Shown one piece after another: positions 17,592 through 31,326 of a stretch of DNA of 64,000 nucleotides (its first letter is position 1; each line of letters begins with the position of its first letter). The notes beneath the pieces are model-generated. The model was not told the origin of the DNA. It ran no database searches and was given only the letters and a program-made list of their open reading frames with translations. Source of the DNA: Enterococcus thailandicus (GTDB taxonomy: Bacteria; Bacillota; Bacilli; Lactobacillales; Enterococcaceae); assembly GCF_001886265.1 (NCBI RefSeq), contig NZ_JXLE01000003.1:147314-211313 (forward strand). Reading direction: 5' to 3'. Made by a program: the position numbers and the translations under genes.

Positions 17592-20500
17592 CTATAACAT
17601 ATCAAACAATGATAATTGATTTTCATCTGGTAAATCTTTTAATACACCATTGTCGTCCATGTATTCAATCAATGTTTTAGAAACTTTTCCTCGTGTTGCT
17701 AAGTCTTCTTTCGATAAGAATGGACCATTTTTTCTTGCTTCTACGATTTGATTTGCCACGTTGGCTCCCAAACTAGGAACTGCGCGGAATGGTGCAATCA
17801 ATGTATCACCATCAATCACGAAATTTGTAGCATCTGACTTATACAAATCAATCATTCCAAAATTATAGCCACGTTCCAGCATTTCATTTGCTAATTCAAG
17901 TACAGTTAACTGATTTTTTTCTTTCACTGAAGCCTCTAATCCCTTATCAGTGATTTCTTTCATCGCTTCTTTGACAGCTTCTTTTCCTTTACACATCGCA
18001 ACTAAATTAAAGTCATCAGCACGAACAGAAAAATAAGCACAGTAATAAAGAATTGGGAAATAAACTTTAAAATATGCTACCCGTAAAGCCATCAACACGT
18101 AAGCTGCCGCATGGGCTTTCGGGAACATGTACTTGATTTTTGAACAAGAATCAATATACCAATCTGGCACGTTGTTTTCTTTCATTGCTGTCAAATACGT
18201 TTCTCTTAAATCATCAGGAATCTTCGTCCATAAACCTTTACGAACAGTTTCCATGATTTTAAATGCCATCCCACTATCTAAACCGGCATGGATCAAATAA
18301 ACCATGATGTCATCCCGACAACCAATTACTTCAGCCAAGGTTGCATCCCCACGGCGAATCAGTTCTTCTGCATTTCCTAGCCAAACGTCCGTCCCATGAG
18401 ATAGTCCAGAAATCTGTAACAACTCAGCAAATGTTGTTGGATGTGTTTCTTCAAGCATACCTCGAACAAAACGTGTTCCAAATTCAGGAATTCCTAAAGT
18501 ACCCGTTTTTGAAAAAATCTGATCTTTATCGACGCCTAATACCTCTGGGCCGGCAAAAATCCGCATAACTTCCGGGTCATCTGTTGGAATTGTTTGTGGG
18601 TCAATTCCAGATAAATCTTGCAGCATCCGAATCACGGTCGGATCATCGTGTCCAAGAATATCAAGTTTCAATACGTTATCGTGAATGGAGTGGAAATCAA
18701 AGTGAGTTGTTTTCCATTCAGAGTTCTGGTCATCTGCCGGATACTGAATCGGTGTAAAATCATAAACATCCATGTAATCAGGGATTACAATAATCCCCCC
18801 TGGATGCTGTCCAGTTGTTCGTTTAACCCCAGTTGCGCCCTTAGCTAAACGATCGACCTCAGCACTACGAAATTGTAAATTGTGGTCGCGTTCATACCCT
18901 TTTACAAATCCATATGCCGTTTTGTCTGCGACCGTTCCGATGGTTCCAGCTCGGTAGACATATTCCTCACCAAATAAAACTTTCGTGTAGTTATGTGCTT
19001 CTGCTTGATAGTCACCTGAGAAGTTCAGATCAATATCGGGGACCTTATCACCATGGAAACCTAGGAATGTTTCAAATGGAATATCATGACCATCTTTATT
19101 TAAGCGCGCACCGCATTTTGGACATTTTTTTTCTGGCATATCAAAACCAGAACCATACGTGCCATCTTCAAAAAATTCCGAATACTGACAGTTAGGACAA
19201 TAATAATGTGGCGCTAATGGATTAACTTCTGTGATTCCTGTCATGGTCGCTACAAAACTTGAACCAACAGATCCACGGGAACCAACCAAGTAACCATCTT
19301 CATTACTTTTATGCACAAGCTTTTGAGCAATCAAATAAATAACTGAAAACCCATTTCCGTTGATTGAGTTCAATTCTTTTTCCAAACGTTTTTGAATAAT
19401 TTCTGGTAAAGGATCGCCGTACAATTCTTTCGCACGATTATAACTCAATTCGGTGATTTCATCTTCTGATCCAGGAATTTTTGGTGTATATAATTCATCT
19501 TTAACAGGGACGATTTCTTCACAGCTATCCGCAATTTTATTGGTGTTATCAACAACGATTTCTTTGGCAAGTTCTGCTCCCAAAAAGTTGAATGCCGTTA
19601 ACATTTCATCCGTTGTTCTGAAATGAACATCTGGCAAACTATGACGGTTAAGGGGGTTTGCTCCACCCATCGAGTTGATCAAGATTTTTCGATAAATGCC
19701 ATCTTCTTCATTTAAATAATGGACATCACCCGTAGCAACGACAACTTTATCTAACTTTTTACCAATATTGACTAGATTTCGAATGATTTCTTCTAAATCG
19801 TGTTCATTTTTCACTAATTCTTGTTCCAATAAAGGAGCGTAGACTGCTTTTGGCATAACTTCGATATAATCATAAAACTTCGCACGATTTTCTGCTTCCT
19901 CGACCCCTTTTTGCATCATTGCTTCAAAAATTTCACCTTTATCACAAGCAGAGCCAACCAAGAGATTTTCTCTAAATTTTTTCAACTGTGAACGAGGAAT
20001 TCGGGGAACCCGCTCAAAATAATTGATATTTGACATTGAAATCAACTTGAACAAATCTTTTAGACCAGCTTGATTCTTCGCCAAAAGAGTTGCATGAAAC
20101 GGTCTAGCTCGTTTATAAGAGTCGCCTTCACCAACATGATCGTTTAACTGATCGTGATAATACATCTCATGATTTTCCATTGCCTCTTTGACAAAAATCC
20201 AGGCTAAATGACCTGTTGCCTCCGCATCAAAAATGGCGCGGTGATGTTGTTCTAAACTGACACCGAATTTTTTAGTCAATACACCTAACCCAAAACGTTT
20301 AAATTGAGGATATAAATAGCGTGCTAATTCTAACGTGTCAATAACAGGATTTTTTGCTTCTGGAATTCCGTAACGTGCATAACTTGTATTTAAGAAACCC
20401 ATATCGAACGTCGCATTGTGGGCAACTAGGATCGAGCCTTCAGAAAATTCAAGAAACATTCTTAAAACTTCTTCTTCAGATTTTGAGCCTCGGACCATTT

Positions 20501-21944
20501 CATCTGTGATACCTGTTAAGTCCACCGTTGTTCTTGATAAACGATGACCGGGATCAATAAATTCATCAAAGCTTTCAATGACGTTTCCTTTATGCATCTT
20601 GACTGCAGCCAATTCAATAATCGTATCATATACAGCTGATAGACCAGTCGTTTCCACGTCAAAAACCACATAGGTCGCATCATTCAAAGAATCATGTGTA
20701 TCATTATAAGCAATTGGAACACCGTCATCGACAACGTTTGCTTCTACGCCATATAAAATCTTGACTCCAGCCTTTTTCCCAGCGCTATGTGCTTCAGGAA
20801 ACGATTGGGCTCCGCCGTGATCTGTAATAGCAATCGCTTTATGTCCCCATTTACCTGCTTGCGCAACAAAATCAGAGATACTATTCGTCGCATCCATCGT
20901 ACTCATATTACTGTGTAAATGTAGTTCGACTCGCTTTTCCCCTTCAGGAGCGTAGTCTTTACGCGGTGCATGTTTAACTTCAATAATATCTTGCGCATTC
21001 ATTACCAAATCGCGTACAAATGTATCTTCTTGAATACTTCCACGAACTTTTAGCCAGCTTCCTTTACTAATTGCATCGAAAACTTGTTCATCTTTTTCAC
21101 CATTCGAGAACTTTTTGACAATGAAAGAAGAGGTATAGTCTGTGATTTTCAACGTCAAAATTTTCCGTTTGGAGCGTAATTCACGAACTTCTTTATCAAA
21201 TACATACCCTTCCAAAATTACGCGGCGCTCTTCTTCAACGATGTCAATCATCGGTGTAACAGGGTCATCTGTTGGAATATTGCGTCCAAGTTGAATTGGT
21301 CCTTCCAGAGCAGGTGCTTGTTCTTTCTTTTCTTTTTTCTTTTGTTCATGAACAAGGAGACTTTCTGCCGCTTGCTTCATGAAGGCTTCTGCTTGCTCTT
21401 GCTTACGTTCTTCAAAAAGTTCCAGCACGCGAGCCGCTTGCTCTTCATCGACTTCAGGTTCGATATGAAATTTAGGAAAGCCATAACTAAGATAAAGTTC
21501 TTCTACCAAAGGCAAATATTGTTGCTTCAAATAGGAAATGGCTCCTGTTTTATCCACTGGCAACACAATTTTTCTTTCTTTTAAAATTGGAACTTGTGTT
21601 TTTAAGACTTGTTGGACTAATGGTGTATCACATTGTTGACTTTCTAAAGCTTGTGCCCAGTAATCTTGTAACAATCGTTCGTCAAATGTTTGATCTTCTG
21701 CTTTGATTATCAATTTGACCTGTGCGATTTCATTAAATGCTATTGTCAAATGTTGTAGGAATGAACGATAAAGCATGATTGGCAATATTTGAGAAAAATG
21801 AAGCGTAAATTCCCATAAACGTGATTTACGGTGCACAACAACACGTTCCATTTCGCCAGTAGAAATTAACGGATGATTTTTTTCTTCATCTTCTAGTTGA
21901 ATTTGTTCTAACAGTTTTGCAAACAAATCTCGTTTTTCTGACAA
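17592..21944 (-). CDS. polC: DNA polymerase III alpha subunit, PolC type
   Basis: This is the main replicative polymerase of low-GC Gram-positives. The 1450-residue protein has the PolC order: N-terminal domains, an OB fold (about 230-330), a PHP domain ([20 protein letters not shown]) and an inserted DEDD 3'-5' exonuclease ([11 protein letters not shown]). The second PHP part, a zinc site (CPNC...CPKCG), the catalytic palm ([12 protein letters not shown]) and helix-hairpin-helix tail follow. The start seems to be TTG (MSEKRDLF) with GAAAGGG 11 bases upstream. It follows proS but is separated from it by a terminator. Confidence 0.98.
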   Translation of the reverse strand: MSEKRDLFAKLLEQIQLEDEEKNHPLISTGEMERVVVHRKSRLWEFTLHFSQILPIMLYRSFLQHLTIAFNEIAQVKLIIKAEDQTFDERLLQDYWAQALESQQCDTPLVQQVLKTQVPILKERKIVLPVDKTGAISYLKQQYLPLVEELYLSYGFPKFHIEPEVDEEQAARVLELFEERKQEQAEAFMKQAAESLLVHEQKKKEKKEQAPALEGPIQLGRNIPTDDPVTPMIDIVEEERRVILEGYVFDKEVRELRSKRKILTLKITDYTSSFIVKKFSNGEKDEQVFDAISKGSWLKVRGSIQEDTFVRDLVMNAQDIIEVKHAPRKDYAPEGEKRVELHLHSNMSTMDATNSISDFVAQAGKWGHKAIAITDHGGAQSFPEAHSAGKKAGVKILYGVEANVVDDGVPIAYNDTHDSLNDATYVVFDVETTGLSAVYDTIIELAAVKMHKGNVIESFDEFIDPGHRLSRTTVDLTGITDEMVRGSKSEEEVLRMFLEFSEGSILVAHNATFDMGFLNTSYARYGIPEAKNPVIDTLELARYLYPQFKRFGLGVLTKKFGVSLEQHHRAIFDAEATGHLAWIFVKEAMENHEMYYHDQLNDHVGEGDSYKRARPFHATLLAKNQAGLKDLFKLISMSNINYFERVPRIPRSQLKKFRENLLVGSACDKGEIFEAMMQKGVEEAENRAKFYDYIEVMPKAVYAPLLEQELVKNEHDLEEIIRNLVNIGKKLDKVVVATGDVHYLNEEDGIYRKILINSMGGANPLNRHSLPDVHFRTTDEMLTAFNFLGAELAKEIVVDNTNKIADSCEEIVPVKDELYTPKIPGSEDEITELSYNRAKELYGDPLPEIIQKRLEKELNSINGNGFSVIYLIAQKLVHKSNEDGYLVGSRGSVGSSFVATMTGITEVNPLAPHYYCPNCQYSEFFEDGTYGSGFDMPEKKCPKCGARLNKDGHDIPFETFLGFHGDKVPDIDLNFSGDYQAEAHNYTKVLFGEEYVYRAGTIGTVADKTAYGFVKGYERDHNLQFRSAEVDRLAKGATGVKRTTGQHPGGIIVIPDYMDVYDFTPIQYPADDQNSEWKTTHFDFHSIHDNVLKLDILGHDDPTVIRMLQDLSGIDPQTIPTDDPEVMRIFAGPEVLGVDKDQIFSKTGTLGIPEFGTRFVRGMLEETHPTTFAELLQISGLSHGTDVWLGNAEELIRRGDATLAEVIGCRDDIMVYLIHAGLDSGMAFKIMETVRKGLWTKIPDDLRETYLTAMKENNVPDWYIDSCSKIKYMFPKAHAAAYVLMALRVAYFKVYFPILYYCAYFSVRADDFNLVAMCKGKEAVKEAMKEITDKGLEASVKEKNQLTVLELANEMLERGYNFGMIDLYKSDATNFVIDGDTLIAPFRAVPSLGANVANQIVEARKNGPFLSKEDLATRGKVSKTLIEYMDDNGVLKDLPDENQLSLFDML

Positions 21945-22034
21945 AAAAATACGCCCTTTCTAGTTTATTTGTTTTGAGACAAATAATTTTTTTCAATACT
22001 ATTCAGTATACTCGTTTTTCTTTTGATTTACATT

Positions 22035-22071
22035 AAAAAAATTCGAGAAAGACTTTGTCTCTCTCGAATTT
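22035..22071 (-). terminator. Intrinsic terminator after proS
   Basis: On the minus strand ATTCGAGAGAGAC pairs with GTCTTTCTCGAAT, followed by seven T. Confidence 0.9.
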
Positions 22072-22085
22072 CGAGGTTATTTGAA

Positions 22086-23834
<1,749 letters not shown>

Positions 23835-23861
23835 TTATTATACCCTATTTGTCAACTCTAT

Positions 23862-25130
23862 TTAAAAAAAGAATCGTTGAATATCATTCCATGTCACTAA
23901 AACCATCAATAGCATCAAGAAACCAAACCCAATCAAAGTTAAGATTCCTTCTTTTTCTTGACTCAATGGTTTGCCACGTACACCTTCAATGACATTTAAT
24001 ACCAACTTACCGCCATCAAGTGCTGGAATGGGCAATAGATTCACAATCCCTAAGTTCATTGAAAGCATCGCCATTAGCCCAATAACAGTCATCATTCCTT
24101 GACTAGCTGCTTCAGAAGATAATTGGAACATCATCACTGGACCGCCTAGTTTATTCAAACTAAATCCTGTAAATAGTGATCCCAGCGCTTTGAAGATTTC
24201 TAATGAACTACTGAAAGCTTGTTTCGTTCCACCAACGATTTTATCAATAAAACCAGTTTTCATCGGTGCTTGTATACCAAGCTGTCCAACTTTTTGCCCA
24301 TTTGATTCTACTGATTTAGGTGTCACTTCAATGTCTTGAACTTTTCCGTCACGTTGAACTTCAAAATTCAATGTTTTTCCAGGGTTTGCAGTAATTTGAC
24401 TTGTTAAATCAGTCCACGACGTGATTTTTTTATCATTAATACTTAGGATATGGTCATTTTCCTTTAAGCCAGCTACCTCGGCTGCACCATCAGGAAGTAC
24501 TGCACCAATTTGATTCGTATTTGTTACCTGAATGCCTCCTTGCATGAATGCAAGCACAATGAACAAAAAAATCGCTAAAATAAAGTTATTCATCGGTCCA
24601 GCAAAGTTAGTTAACATACGTTGCCATAATTTTGCTGATTGAAACTGAACATCTCTTGGTGCAATTCGAATTTCTGTTCCATCTGCCTCAATAATTGTGG
24701 CATCATGATCTACTGGGTAAGTCACAGCCTCCGTATCATCGCCGTTAACAAAAGCTGTAATTGTCAGCTCGTCCTCTAGATCGTAACGAACAAGTTCCAC
24801 TGGAATTCCATTCGTTAGTTGAACTTTTTTACTTAAGTTGATTTTCTCTACGATACCATCAGAATTGAGTGAAAGCGACAGTGGCATTCCTGGGGCCATC
24901 TCTGTTTCATCATCGCCGTTGCCTGCCATTCTTACATAACCACCAATCGGTAATAACCGAAGTGTATATGTCGTTCCATCTTTAGCTTGATGTCCATAAA
25001 TTTTTGGACCCATACCAATTGCAAATTCTCGGACTAGGATTCCTGATCGTTTCGCAAAGAAGAAATGACCAAATTCGTGGACAATAACCAAAATACCAAA
25101 AACGATGATAAAAGTTAGAATCGTTTTCAT
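23862..25130 (-). CDS. rseP: RIP metalloprotease RseP (Eep type)
   Basis: This site-2 protease cleaves peptides within the membrane. The 422-residue protein has the zinc motif HEFGH at about 18-22 in the first helix, a PDZ domain (about 205-290, NHILSINDKKI) and the second metal motif PALDGGKL near 370. The length matches enterococcal Eep, known to process pheromone precursors, and to act on anti-sigma factors in E. faecalis. Such assignments are from the family. It has its own promoter after the cdsA terminator. Confidence 0.95.
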   Translation of the reverse strand: MKTILTFIIVFGILVIVHEFGHFFFAKRSGILVREFAIGMGPKIYGHQAKDGTTYTLRLLPIGGYVRMAGNGDDETEMAPGMPLSLSLNSDGIVEKINLSKKVQLTNGIPVELVRYDLEDELTITAFVNGDDTEAVTYPVDHDATIIEADGTEIRIAPRDVQFQSAKLWQRMLTNFAGPMNNFILAIFLFIVLAFMQGGIQVTNTNQIGAVLPDGAAEVAGLKENDHILSINDKKITSWTDLTSQITANPGKTLNFEVQRDGKVQDIEVTPKSVESNGQKVGQLGIQAPMKTGFIDKIVGGTKQAFSSSLEIFKALGSLFTGFSLNKLGGPVMMFQLSSEAASQGMMTVIGLMAMLSMNLGIVNLLPIPALDGGKLVLNVIEGVRGKPLSQEKEGILTLIGFGFLMLLMVLVTWNDIQRFFF

Positions 25131-25192
25131 AGTTTGCTTCTCCTTTATTTTTTTCTAGCATTTTTCTAATTTTTGTGAAGATAAACAACATA

Positions 25193-25221
25193 ATTTTACC
25201 ACAGTCTGACACAGACACCAA
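25193..25221 (-). promoter_or_regulatory. Promoter of rseP-proS
   Basis: TTGGTG and TAAAAT are 17 bases apart, with a TGG extension of the -10, about 60 bases upstream of rseP. Confidence 0.6.
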
Positions 25222-25238
25222 TAGCTACCTTTAGGAAA

Positions 25239-25275
25239 ACAAAAAAGAGCAGTGGCAACACCCACTACTCTTTTC
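25239..25275 (-). terminator. Intrinsic terminator after cdsA
   Basis: On the minus strand AAGAGTAGTGG pairs with CCACTGCTCTT (one G-U pair) and a T-run follows. The 3' untranslated region between the cdsA stop and this site contains a repeat unit. Confidence 0.8.
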
Positions 25276-25294
25276 ATCATTTCAAAACAAAAAT

Positions 25295-25421
25295 TTTTGA
25301 TCCATCCAAAAGTGATTTTGGCTTTCTACTTTAAAATAAGTCTAAATTTCTCAAAAATTTAGAAAAGAATTTCCGACAGTTTATTTATTGAAGCTGAGTA
25401 CTTCTTCTCACAAACTTTTTA
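25295..25421 (-). repeat. Diverged single copy of the 3'-UTR repeat
   Basis: Read on the minus strand it opens TAAAAAGTTTGTG, then CAGCTTCAATAAATAA, GAAATTCTTTTCTAAATTTT and GACTTATTTTAAAG. These segments align in order with the unit in front of tsaD (38228-38347) and more loosely with the dus array. The opening TAA is the cdsA stop codon. Confidence 0.6.
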
Positions 25422-26219
25422 AATCACACCAAATAATTGCATGATAGGAAATACAAATAATAGACTATCGAAACGGTCTAAAATTCCACCGTGACCTGGT
25501 AAAATATTTCCAGAATCTTTTACATCGTAATGACGTTTGATTGCTGATTCAACTAAATCACCAAATTGTCCAACAATTGAGAAGACAATTGTTAACAACA
25601 ACATTACTAGTGTTCCATAATTGAAGTATTCCTTACCTGGGAATAACAAGAGATAAATCAATGCCACAACGATTGCACTTGCGATACCACCCAAAGCTCC
25701 TTCAATTGTTTTATTTGGTGAAATTGCTGGGATCAGTTTATGTTGACCAAAGCGACGACCAAACATATAGGCACCGATATCTGTTGCCCAGACAATGAAT
25801 AGCCCAAATAATAACACAACTAAGCCTTCCGTTCGCGCATTCACGAAATTCTGGAATCCCATACCCACATACAAACTTACGACAACTGGAAATCCAGCTT
25901 CATCAATGGTATACGTATTTTTTGATACAACACTTGTTCCCAATAAAATCATTACAACAAAATAAAAAAGCGTAAATGTATTTGTATTTTCTGGTAAAAA
26001 GAAAAACCAACGTTCTTTTGGCAACACCAGAAAAACTGCACCTATTGCTGATAAGATTCCCTCAAAACTTAATAGCGTTAATCCTTTCATGCGAAACAGT
26101 TCGTAGACACCTACAACCGCTAGTAACGCCCCTAACAACTCAACAGCCATGCCACCAACCCAAATGATTGGAATGAACAAGATTAAAGCTACGACAGCTG
26201 TGATCACTCGTTGTCTCAT
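25419..26219 (-). CDS. cdsA: Phosphatidate cytidylyltransferase
   Basis: CdsA makes CDP-diacylglycerol from phosphatidate and CTP for phospholipid synthesis. The 266-residue protein has about eight membrane segments and the signature near the C-terminus (SAIKRHYDVKDSGNILPGHGGILDRFDS). It overlaps uppS by 4 bases. The gene ends FGVI with a stop shared with the downstream repeat. Confidence 0.96.
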   Translation of the reverse strand: MRQRVITAVVALILFIPIIWVGGMAVELLGALLAVVGVYELFRMKGLTLLSFEGILSAIGAVFLVLPKERWFFFLPENTNTFTLFYFVVMILLGTSVVSKNTYTIDEAGFPVVVSLYVGMGFQNFVNARTEGLVVLLFGLFIVWATDIGAYMFGRRFGQHKLIPAISPNKTIEGALGGIASAIVVALIYLLLFPGKEYFNYGTLVMLLLTIVFSIVGQFGDLVESAIKRHYDVKDSGNILPGHGGILDRFDSLLFVFPIMQLFGVI

Positions 26220-27028
26220 GATTGATCCTCCTCATTTTTATCCAATTTTTTAACACCGCCAAAGCGACGGTCACGATTTTGATAAGAAGCAATTGCTTCC
26301 TTCAAATGATTGCCATCAAAATCTGGCCATAATGCTTTTGTAAAATAAAGCTCACTATAAGCAATTTGCCATAACAAGAAATTACTGATTCTTTCTTCCC
26401 CGCTCGTCCGAATAACTAGTTCAGGATCACGAAGTTCATTCGGCAAGAAACCTGTCATCAAGTGATCAGCAATTTTTTCTTCGTCAATTGCTTCAACAGC
26501 TAATTCTTGATTACTGATTTCAGCCGCAATCTCTTTTACTGCCGTCACGATTTCCGCTCGGCTTCCATAATTCAACGCAAAATTCAACACCATTCCAGTG
26601 TTTTCTTTTGTCTGTTCAATTGCTCGGCGGACAGCATCTTGCGTGTGACTTGGTAGTACGTTTTCGTAACCCATTACGTGAACTTTTACATTCTCCTTGA
26701 TAAGTTCTGGTACGAATGTGTCGAAAAAATCAACAGGCAACTGCATCAAAAAGTTGACCTCATCTTTTGGTCGTTTCCAGTTTTCAGTCGAAAACGCATA
26801 AAGAGTCAATACTTTCACACCTAAACCTGATGCTACTTTTGTTACTTTTTTTACAGTTTCCATGCCTTCTTTGTGTCCTGCAACTCGAGGTAATCGGCGA
26901 TTTTGTGCCCAACGACCGTTGCCATCCATAATGATGGCAACGTGTTGAGGAATCTTTCCCTCGGAGTTAAATTGAAACTCACTTTTTTCTTGAATATACT
27001 TGTTTTTTTGCGGAAAAAAACGTAACAT
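26216..27028 (-). CDS. uppS: Undecaprenyl diphosphate synthase
   Basis: UppS builds the C55 lipid carrier by cis-addition of isopentenyl diphosphate. The 270-residue protein shows the conserved HVAIIMDGNGRWA with the catalytic Asp, the GHKEGMETVKKV block, YAFSTENWKRP and the C-terminal DPELVIRTSGEERISNFLLWQIAYSE region. It is followed by overlapping cdsA, its usual partner. Confidence 0.97.
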   Translation of the reverse strand: MLRFFPQKNKYIQEKSEFQFNSEGKIPQHVAIIMDGNGRWAQNRRLPRVAGHKEGMETVKKVTKVASGLGVKVLTLYAFSTENWKRPKDEVNFLMQLPVDFFDTFVPELIKENVKVHVMGYENVLPSHTQDAVRRAIEQTKENTGMVLNFALNYGSRAEIVTAVKEIAAEISNQELAVEAIDEEKIADHLMTGFLPNELRDPELVIRTSGEERISNFLLWQIAYSELYFTKALWPDFDGNHLKEAIASYQNRDRRFGGVKKLDKNEEDQS

Positions 27029-27069
27029 TCTTTTTCCTCCTATGCTTAAAAATTCCCACTATCTTACAC

Positions 27070-27078
27070 ATTATAGCA
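27070..27078 (-). promoter_or_regulatory. Extended -10 promoter of uppS-cdsA
   Basis: TGCTATAAT on the minus strand, about 45 bases upstream of uppS. No clear -35. Confidence 0.5.
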
Positions 27079-27155
27079 ATATCTCTTTGTATTTCCTATG
27101 AAATCATGATTTTTTCCAAAAAATTTGTTTGTTTTTTTGAAAATTTTTAAGTTTC

Positions 27156-27205
27156 CACCAAAAAAGGAGTAGCAAAATCAGTACTGATTTTGCTACTCCT
27201 TTTTA
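27156..27205 (-). terminator. Intrinsic terminator after frr
   Basis: A very strong perfect stem of about 20 bp (AAAGGAGTAGCAAAATCAGT and its inverse) with almost no loop is followed by T residues on the minus strand. Confidence 0.92.
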
Positions 27206-27219
27206 AAAAGCCGGGAAGA

Positions 27220-27777
27220 TTAAACTTCTAATAATTCTTTTTCTTTTTCGCCAGCGATTTTATCTAGTTCTTTAATGCTGTCATCAGTCAAAGCTTGAAC
27301 ATCTTTTTCTAGTCCGCGCAAGTCATCTTCCGTAATGTCACCATTTTTTTGTTGTTTTTTGTATGCATCCATTGCATCACGACGAATATTACGAATAGCG
27401 ATTTTTGCATTTTCAGACTCTTTTTTTACATCTTTCGCTAATTCTTTACGACGTTCTTCCGTTAATTGTGGAATAACTAAACGGATAACATTTCCATCAT
27501 TCGTTGGGCTGATACCGATATCACTTGCCATGATTGCCTTCTCCACATCTTGAAGAATACTTTTATCAAAAGGCGTGATCATCAATACACGTGCTTCTGG
27601 AATTTGGATTGATGCCATTTGGTTCAATGGTGTTGGTGCACCGTAGTAATTAACTGTGATTCGGTCTAATAAACTTGCATTCGCGCGTCCAGCACGGATT
27701 TGTCCAAGTTCACGTTGTAAACTTTGCGCTGCTTTTTCCATTCTCTCTTTTGCTTCTGCCATAATTGCATCTGCCAT
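27220..27777 (-). CDS. frr: Ribosome recycling factor
   Basis: RRF splits post-termination ribosomes together with EF-G. The 185-residue protein has the expected length and motifs [40 protein letters not shown] and [14 protein letters not shown] lies 8 bases before the ATG. It starts 2 bases after the pyrH stop, the usual pyrH-frr arrangement. Confidence 0.98.
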   Translation of the reverse strand: MADAIMAEAKERMEKAAQSLQRELGQIRAGRANASLLDRITVNYYGAPTPLNQMASIQIPEARVLMITPFDKSILQDVEKAIMASDIGISPTNDGNVIRLVIPQLTEERRKELAKDVKKESENAKIAIRNIRRDAMDAYKKQQKNGDITEDDLRGLEKDVQALTDDSIKELDKIAGEKEKELLEV

Positions 27778-27779
27778 TT

Positions 27780-28621
<842 letters not shown>

Positions 28622-28639
28622 ATCTGTTATTCAACAGAA

Positions 28640-29521
28640 TTATTTTTTCACTTGGCTCATAACTTCTTCTACAAAGTTATCTTCACGTTTTTCGATACCT
28701 TCGCCAACTTCAAAACGAACAAATGATTGAACAGTTGCGCCTTTAGAAGCTACAAATTTTTCAACAGTCATGTCAGGATCTTTAACGAAAGGTTGGTCAA
28801 CCAAAGCGATTTCTGCTTTGAATTTCTTCAAGCGGCCTTCCACCATTTTGTCAACGATGTTAGCAGGTTTACCTTCGTTTAATGCTTGTTCAGTTAGAAC
28901 AGTTTTTTCATGTTCTAATTCTTCAGCAGGAATTTGTGATTCGTTTACATAACGAGGATTGATAGCAGCAACGTGCATAGCAACGTCACGAGCAACTGAA
29001 TCATCAGTTGTGCCATCTAAAACTGTCAATACAGCGATACGTCCACCCATGTGTAAGTAACCACCGAATGCAGCGTTATCTTCTTTTTCAACTACTTCAA
29101 AACGACGGAAGCTGATTTTTTCACCGATAACTTGTGTAGCTTCGATTAATTCAGATTCAATTGTGCCTTTTTCAGTTTTGATTTGCATTGCAGCTTCCAT
29201 GTCAGCTGGTTTGTGTTCAGCAACTAATTCTGCAATTTCTTTTACTAAGTCTTGGAACATTTCATTTTTAGAAACGAAGTCAGTTTCTGAGTTAACTTCA
29301 ACGATTGCTGCAGTGTTCCCTTTAACAGCAACTGCTGCTAAACCTTCAGCTGCAATACGGTCATTTTTCTTAGCTGCTTTAGCCATTCCTTTTTCGCGTA
29401 AAAGATCAACTGCTTTTTCAATATCGCCTTCTACTTCTACTAATGCTTTTTTCGCATCCATCATACCTACGCCAGTCATGTCGCGTAGTTCTTTTACCAT
29501 TTTAGCTGTAACGTCTGCCAT
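28640..29521 (-). CDS. tsf: Elongation factor Ts
   Basis: EF-Ts is the nucleotide exchange factor for EF-Tu. The 293-residue protein starts with a UBA-like domain ([34 protein letters not shown]). The coiled EF_TS domain follows, with [12 protein letters not shown]. It is downstream of rpsB, with a strong hairpin in between. Confidence 0.98.
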   Translation of the reverse strand: MADVTAKMVKELRDMTGVGMMDAKKALVEVEGDIEKAVDLLREKGMAKAAKKNDRIAAEGLAAVAVKGNTAAIVEVNSETDFVSKNEMFQDLVKEIAELVAEHKPADMEAAMQIKTEKGTIESELIEATQVIGEKISFRRFEVVEKEDNAAFGGYLHMGGRIAVLTVLDGTTDDSVARDVAMHVAAINPRYVNESQIPAEELEHEKTVLTEQALNEGKPANIVDKMVEGRLKKFKAEIALVDQPFVKDPDMTVEKFVASKGATVQSFVRFEVGEGIEKREDNFVEEVMSQVKK

Positions 29522-29551
29522 TTTATAGTCCTCCTAAGTAGTGTTTTTCTT

Positions 29552-29608
29552 TAAAAAAAGCTGTTTCAAAGGAGAGTGAGGCTTGTCGCCTAGCCTTTGA
29601 AACAGCTC
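29552..29608 (-). terminator. Strong hairpin between rpsB and tsf
   Basis: Arms of 14 bases (AGCTGTTTCAAAGG and its inverse) are followed by a T-run on the minus strand. It looks like an intrinsic terminator lying inside an operon, so it probably reduces tsf relative to rpsB. Confidence 0.75.
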
Positions 29609-29621
29609 CATCATTCAAAAA

Positions 29622-30404
29622 TTATTCTGCTGAAGAGTTGTCGCCTTCAACGACATCAACGATTTCTTCGATTGATGTTGCATTGTTTTCTGCTACAAAA
29701 TCTTCTTCAACCACTTGGTCTTCACCTTGGTTTCCTTCGATAAATGCATCAGCCATTTTTGAAGTGATCAATTTAACGGCACGAATTGCATCGTCGTTTG
29801 AAGGGATTACTACGTCGATTTCATCTGGATCGCAGTTTGTATCAACCATAGCTACGATTGGGATATTTAATTTATGAGCTTCTTGAACAGCAATACGTTC
29901 TTTACGAGGGTCAACGATGTACATTACATCTGGGATTCTTGGCATATCAGCGATACCACCTAAGAATTTTTCAAGACGTTCGCGCTCTTTGTTCAAACCA
30001 GCAACTTCTTTTTTAGGTAGAACTTCAAAAGTTCCATCAGCTTCCATTGCATTGATTTGTTTCAAGCGGCTAATACGTTTTTGGATTGTATCCCAGTTAG
30101 TTAAAGTTCCACCTAACCAACGGTGGTTTACAAAGTATTGACCTGCACGAGTTGCTTCTTCTTTGATTGCTTCTTGTGCTTGTTTTTTAGTACCTACGAA
30201 TAATGCTACGCCGCCTTCTTCAGCAACGTTTTTCATGTAGTCATAAGCTGCATCTACTAATTTAACTGTTTTTTGTAAGTCAATAATGTAGATACCGTTT
30301 CTTTCTGTGAAGATATATTTCTTCATTTTTGGGTTCCAGCGACGTGTTTGGTGACCAAAGTGTACGCCGGCTTCTAGTAATTGTTTCATAGAAATTACTG
30401 CCAT
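29622..30404 (-). CDS. rpsB: 30S ribosomal protein S2
   Basis: S2 is a 30S head protein. The 260-residue protein begins [26 protein letters not shown] as expected, with the S2 signature [13 protein letters not shown] and PDVMYIVDP. It has an acidic C-terminal tail. It is the first gene of the rpsB-tsf unit, with a leader of about 125 nt. Confidence 0.98.
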   Translation of the reverse strand: MAVISMKQLLEAGVHFGHQTRRWNPKMKKYIFTERNGIYIIDLQKTVKLVDAAYDYMKNVAEEGGVALFVGTKKQAQEAIKEEATRAGQYFVNHRWLGGTLTNWDTIQKRISRLKQINAMEADGTFEVLPKKEVAGLNKERERLEKFLGGIADMPRIPDVMYIVDPRKERIAVQEAHKLNIPIVAMVDTNCDPDEIDVVIPSNDDAIRAVKLITSKMADAFIEGNQGEDQVVEEDFVAENNATSIEEIVDVVEGDNSSAE

Positions 30405-30529
30405 TTTGTGTTTCCTCCAATTAGGTTTTTTATTTTCCTCTTCTTGTCTTCAAACTTGCCAGCAAACTTTTGCAAGCACCTACTGACAATCCAACAAAAA
30501 TGTGGATTTATTGATGCAAAAAGCATCCT
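30405..30529 (-). promoter_or_regulatory. Structured 5' leader of rpsB
   Basis: Three hairpins can be drawn in the transcript: GGATGC/GCATC, AATCCA/TGGATT and CTTGC/GGCAAG. The rest of the interval to argR holds divergent promoters. The leader may serve S2 autoregulation; no match to a known class is claimed. Confidence 0.4.
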
Positions 30530-30534
30530 TAGTT

Positions 30535-30563
30535 ATTATACAGATAAATTTTACCTATAGCAA
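30535..30563 (-). promoter_or_regulatory. Promoter of rpsB-tsf
   Basis: TTGCTA and TATAAT are 17 bases apart on the minus strand. Confidence 0.75.
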
Positions 30564-30721
30564 TAAGAAAAAGAGTTTTCTGCTCAACATTCATTAGTTT
30601 AACGGAACAATTTGTTTTTTTCAAGTAAAATTCTTATTTTCACTTGAATTTTCTGTTCTCCATCTTCTCTAACTCTTTTGATTCAAAAAAGAAAATGCGG
30701 GTGGGCAATTTTAACTTTTTT

Positions 30722-30730
30722 TGTTATGAT
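30722..30730 (+). promoter_or_regulatory. Extended -10 promoter of argR
   Basis: TGTTATGAT lies about 30 bases upstream of the argR start codon. Confidence 0.5.
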
Positions 30731-30761
30731 ACGGATGAAATCTTTTGTAAAGGAGAAAACG

Positions 30762-31232
30762 ATGCGAAAAGCCGACCGACATTTATTGATTAAACAAATT
30801 ATTGAAGAGTTTCCCATTCGAACACAAGAAGATTTATTAACTAGATTAGGTGACTATCAGGTAACTGCAACGCAAGCAACAATTTCTCGCGACATCCGTG
30901 ATTTGAAAATCGTTAAGGTACCTGATGCTGATGGTCTTCCCCGTTTTGTTTTATTTCATGGTGAAGACGATGACGAAACAAAAAATGAAGAAGAACAACG
31001 CTTAATTCGGATGATTGAAGAAATCGTACTAAAAGTCGAACGTGTCCACTTTTTGACAATTATCGGTACTTTACCAGACAATGCGCATTTATTTGCTTCC
31101 ATTTTAGATGATATCAAGCCACCACACATGCTCAGCACGATTGCCGGATTTGACACGGTCATCGTCCTTTCTGAATCAGAAGAAGATGCAAAAAAAATTG
31201 AACTGTATTTTAAAGAGCACTTATTACATTGA
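30762..31232 (+). CDS. argR: Arginine repressor ArgR
   Basis: This arginine-responsive regulator (156 residues) has an N-terminal winged helix (MRKADRHLLIKQIIEEFPIR, TATQATISRDIRDLKIVK) and a C-terminal hexamerisation and arginine-binding domain (GTLPDNAHLFASILD, IAGFDTVIVL). The start MRKADRH is chosen because AAAGGAG lies 7 bases upstream; the longer frame begins without a ribosome site. It lies near argS and the arc operon, which it may control. Confidence 0.95.
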   Translation: MRKADRHLLIKQIIEEFPIRTQEDLLTRLGDYQVTATQATISRDIRDLKIVKVPDADGLPRFVLFHGEDDDETKNEEEQRLIRMIEEIVLKVERVHFLTIIGTLPDNAHLFASILDDIKPPHMLSTIAGFDTVIVLSESEEDAKKIELYFKEHLLH

Positions 31233-31244
31233 TAACTATAAAAT

Positions 31245-31296
31245 AAAAAAAGCAACAGACTTCAAACTTTTCATTTGAGTCTGCTGCTTTTTATTT
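31245..31296. terminator. Bidirectional terminator between argR and argS
   Basis: AAAAGCAACAGACTTCAAA pairs imperfectly with TTTGAGTCTGCTGCTTTT, and A- and T-runs flank the stem. Confidence 0.85.
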
Positions 31297-31326
31297 TTGT
31301 CTTTAACTAAACGGAATCCGTTTCAA

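Noticed and set aside
18914..19195. Plus-strand ORF inside polC
   Set aside because: Antisense shadow of a clearly conserved gene, with no ribosome site.
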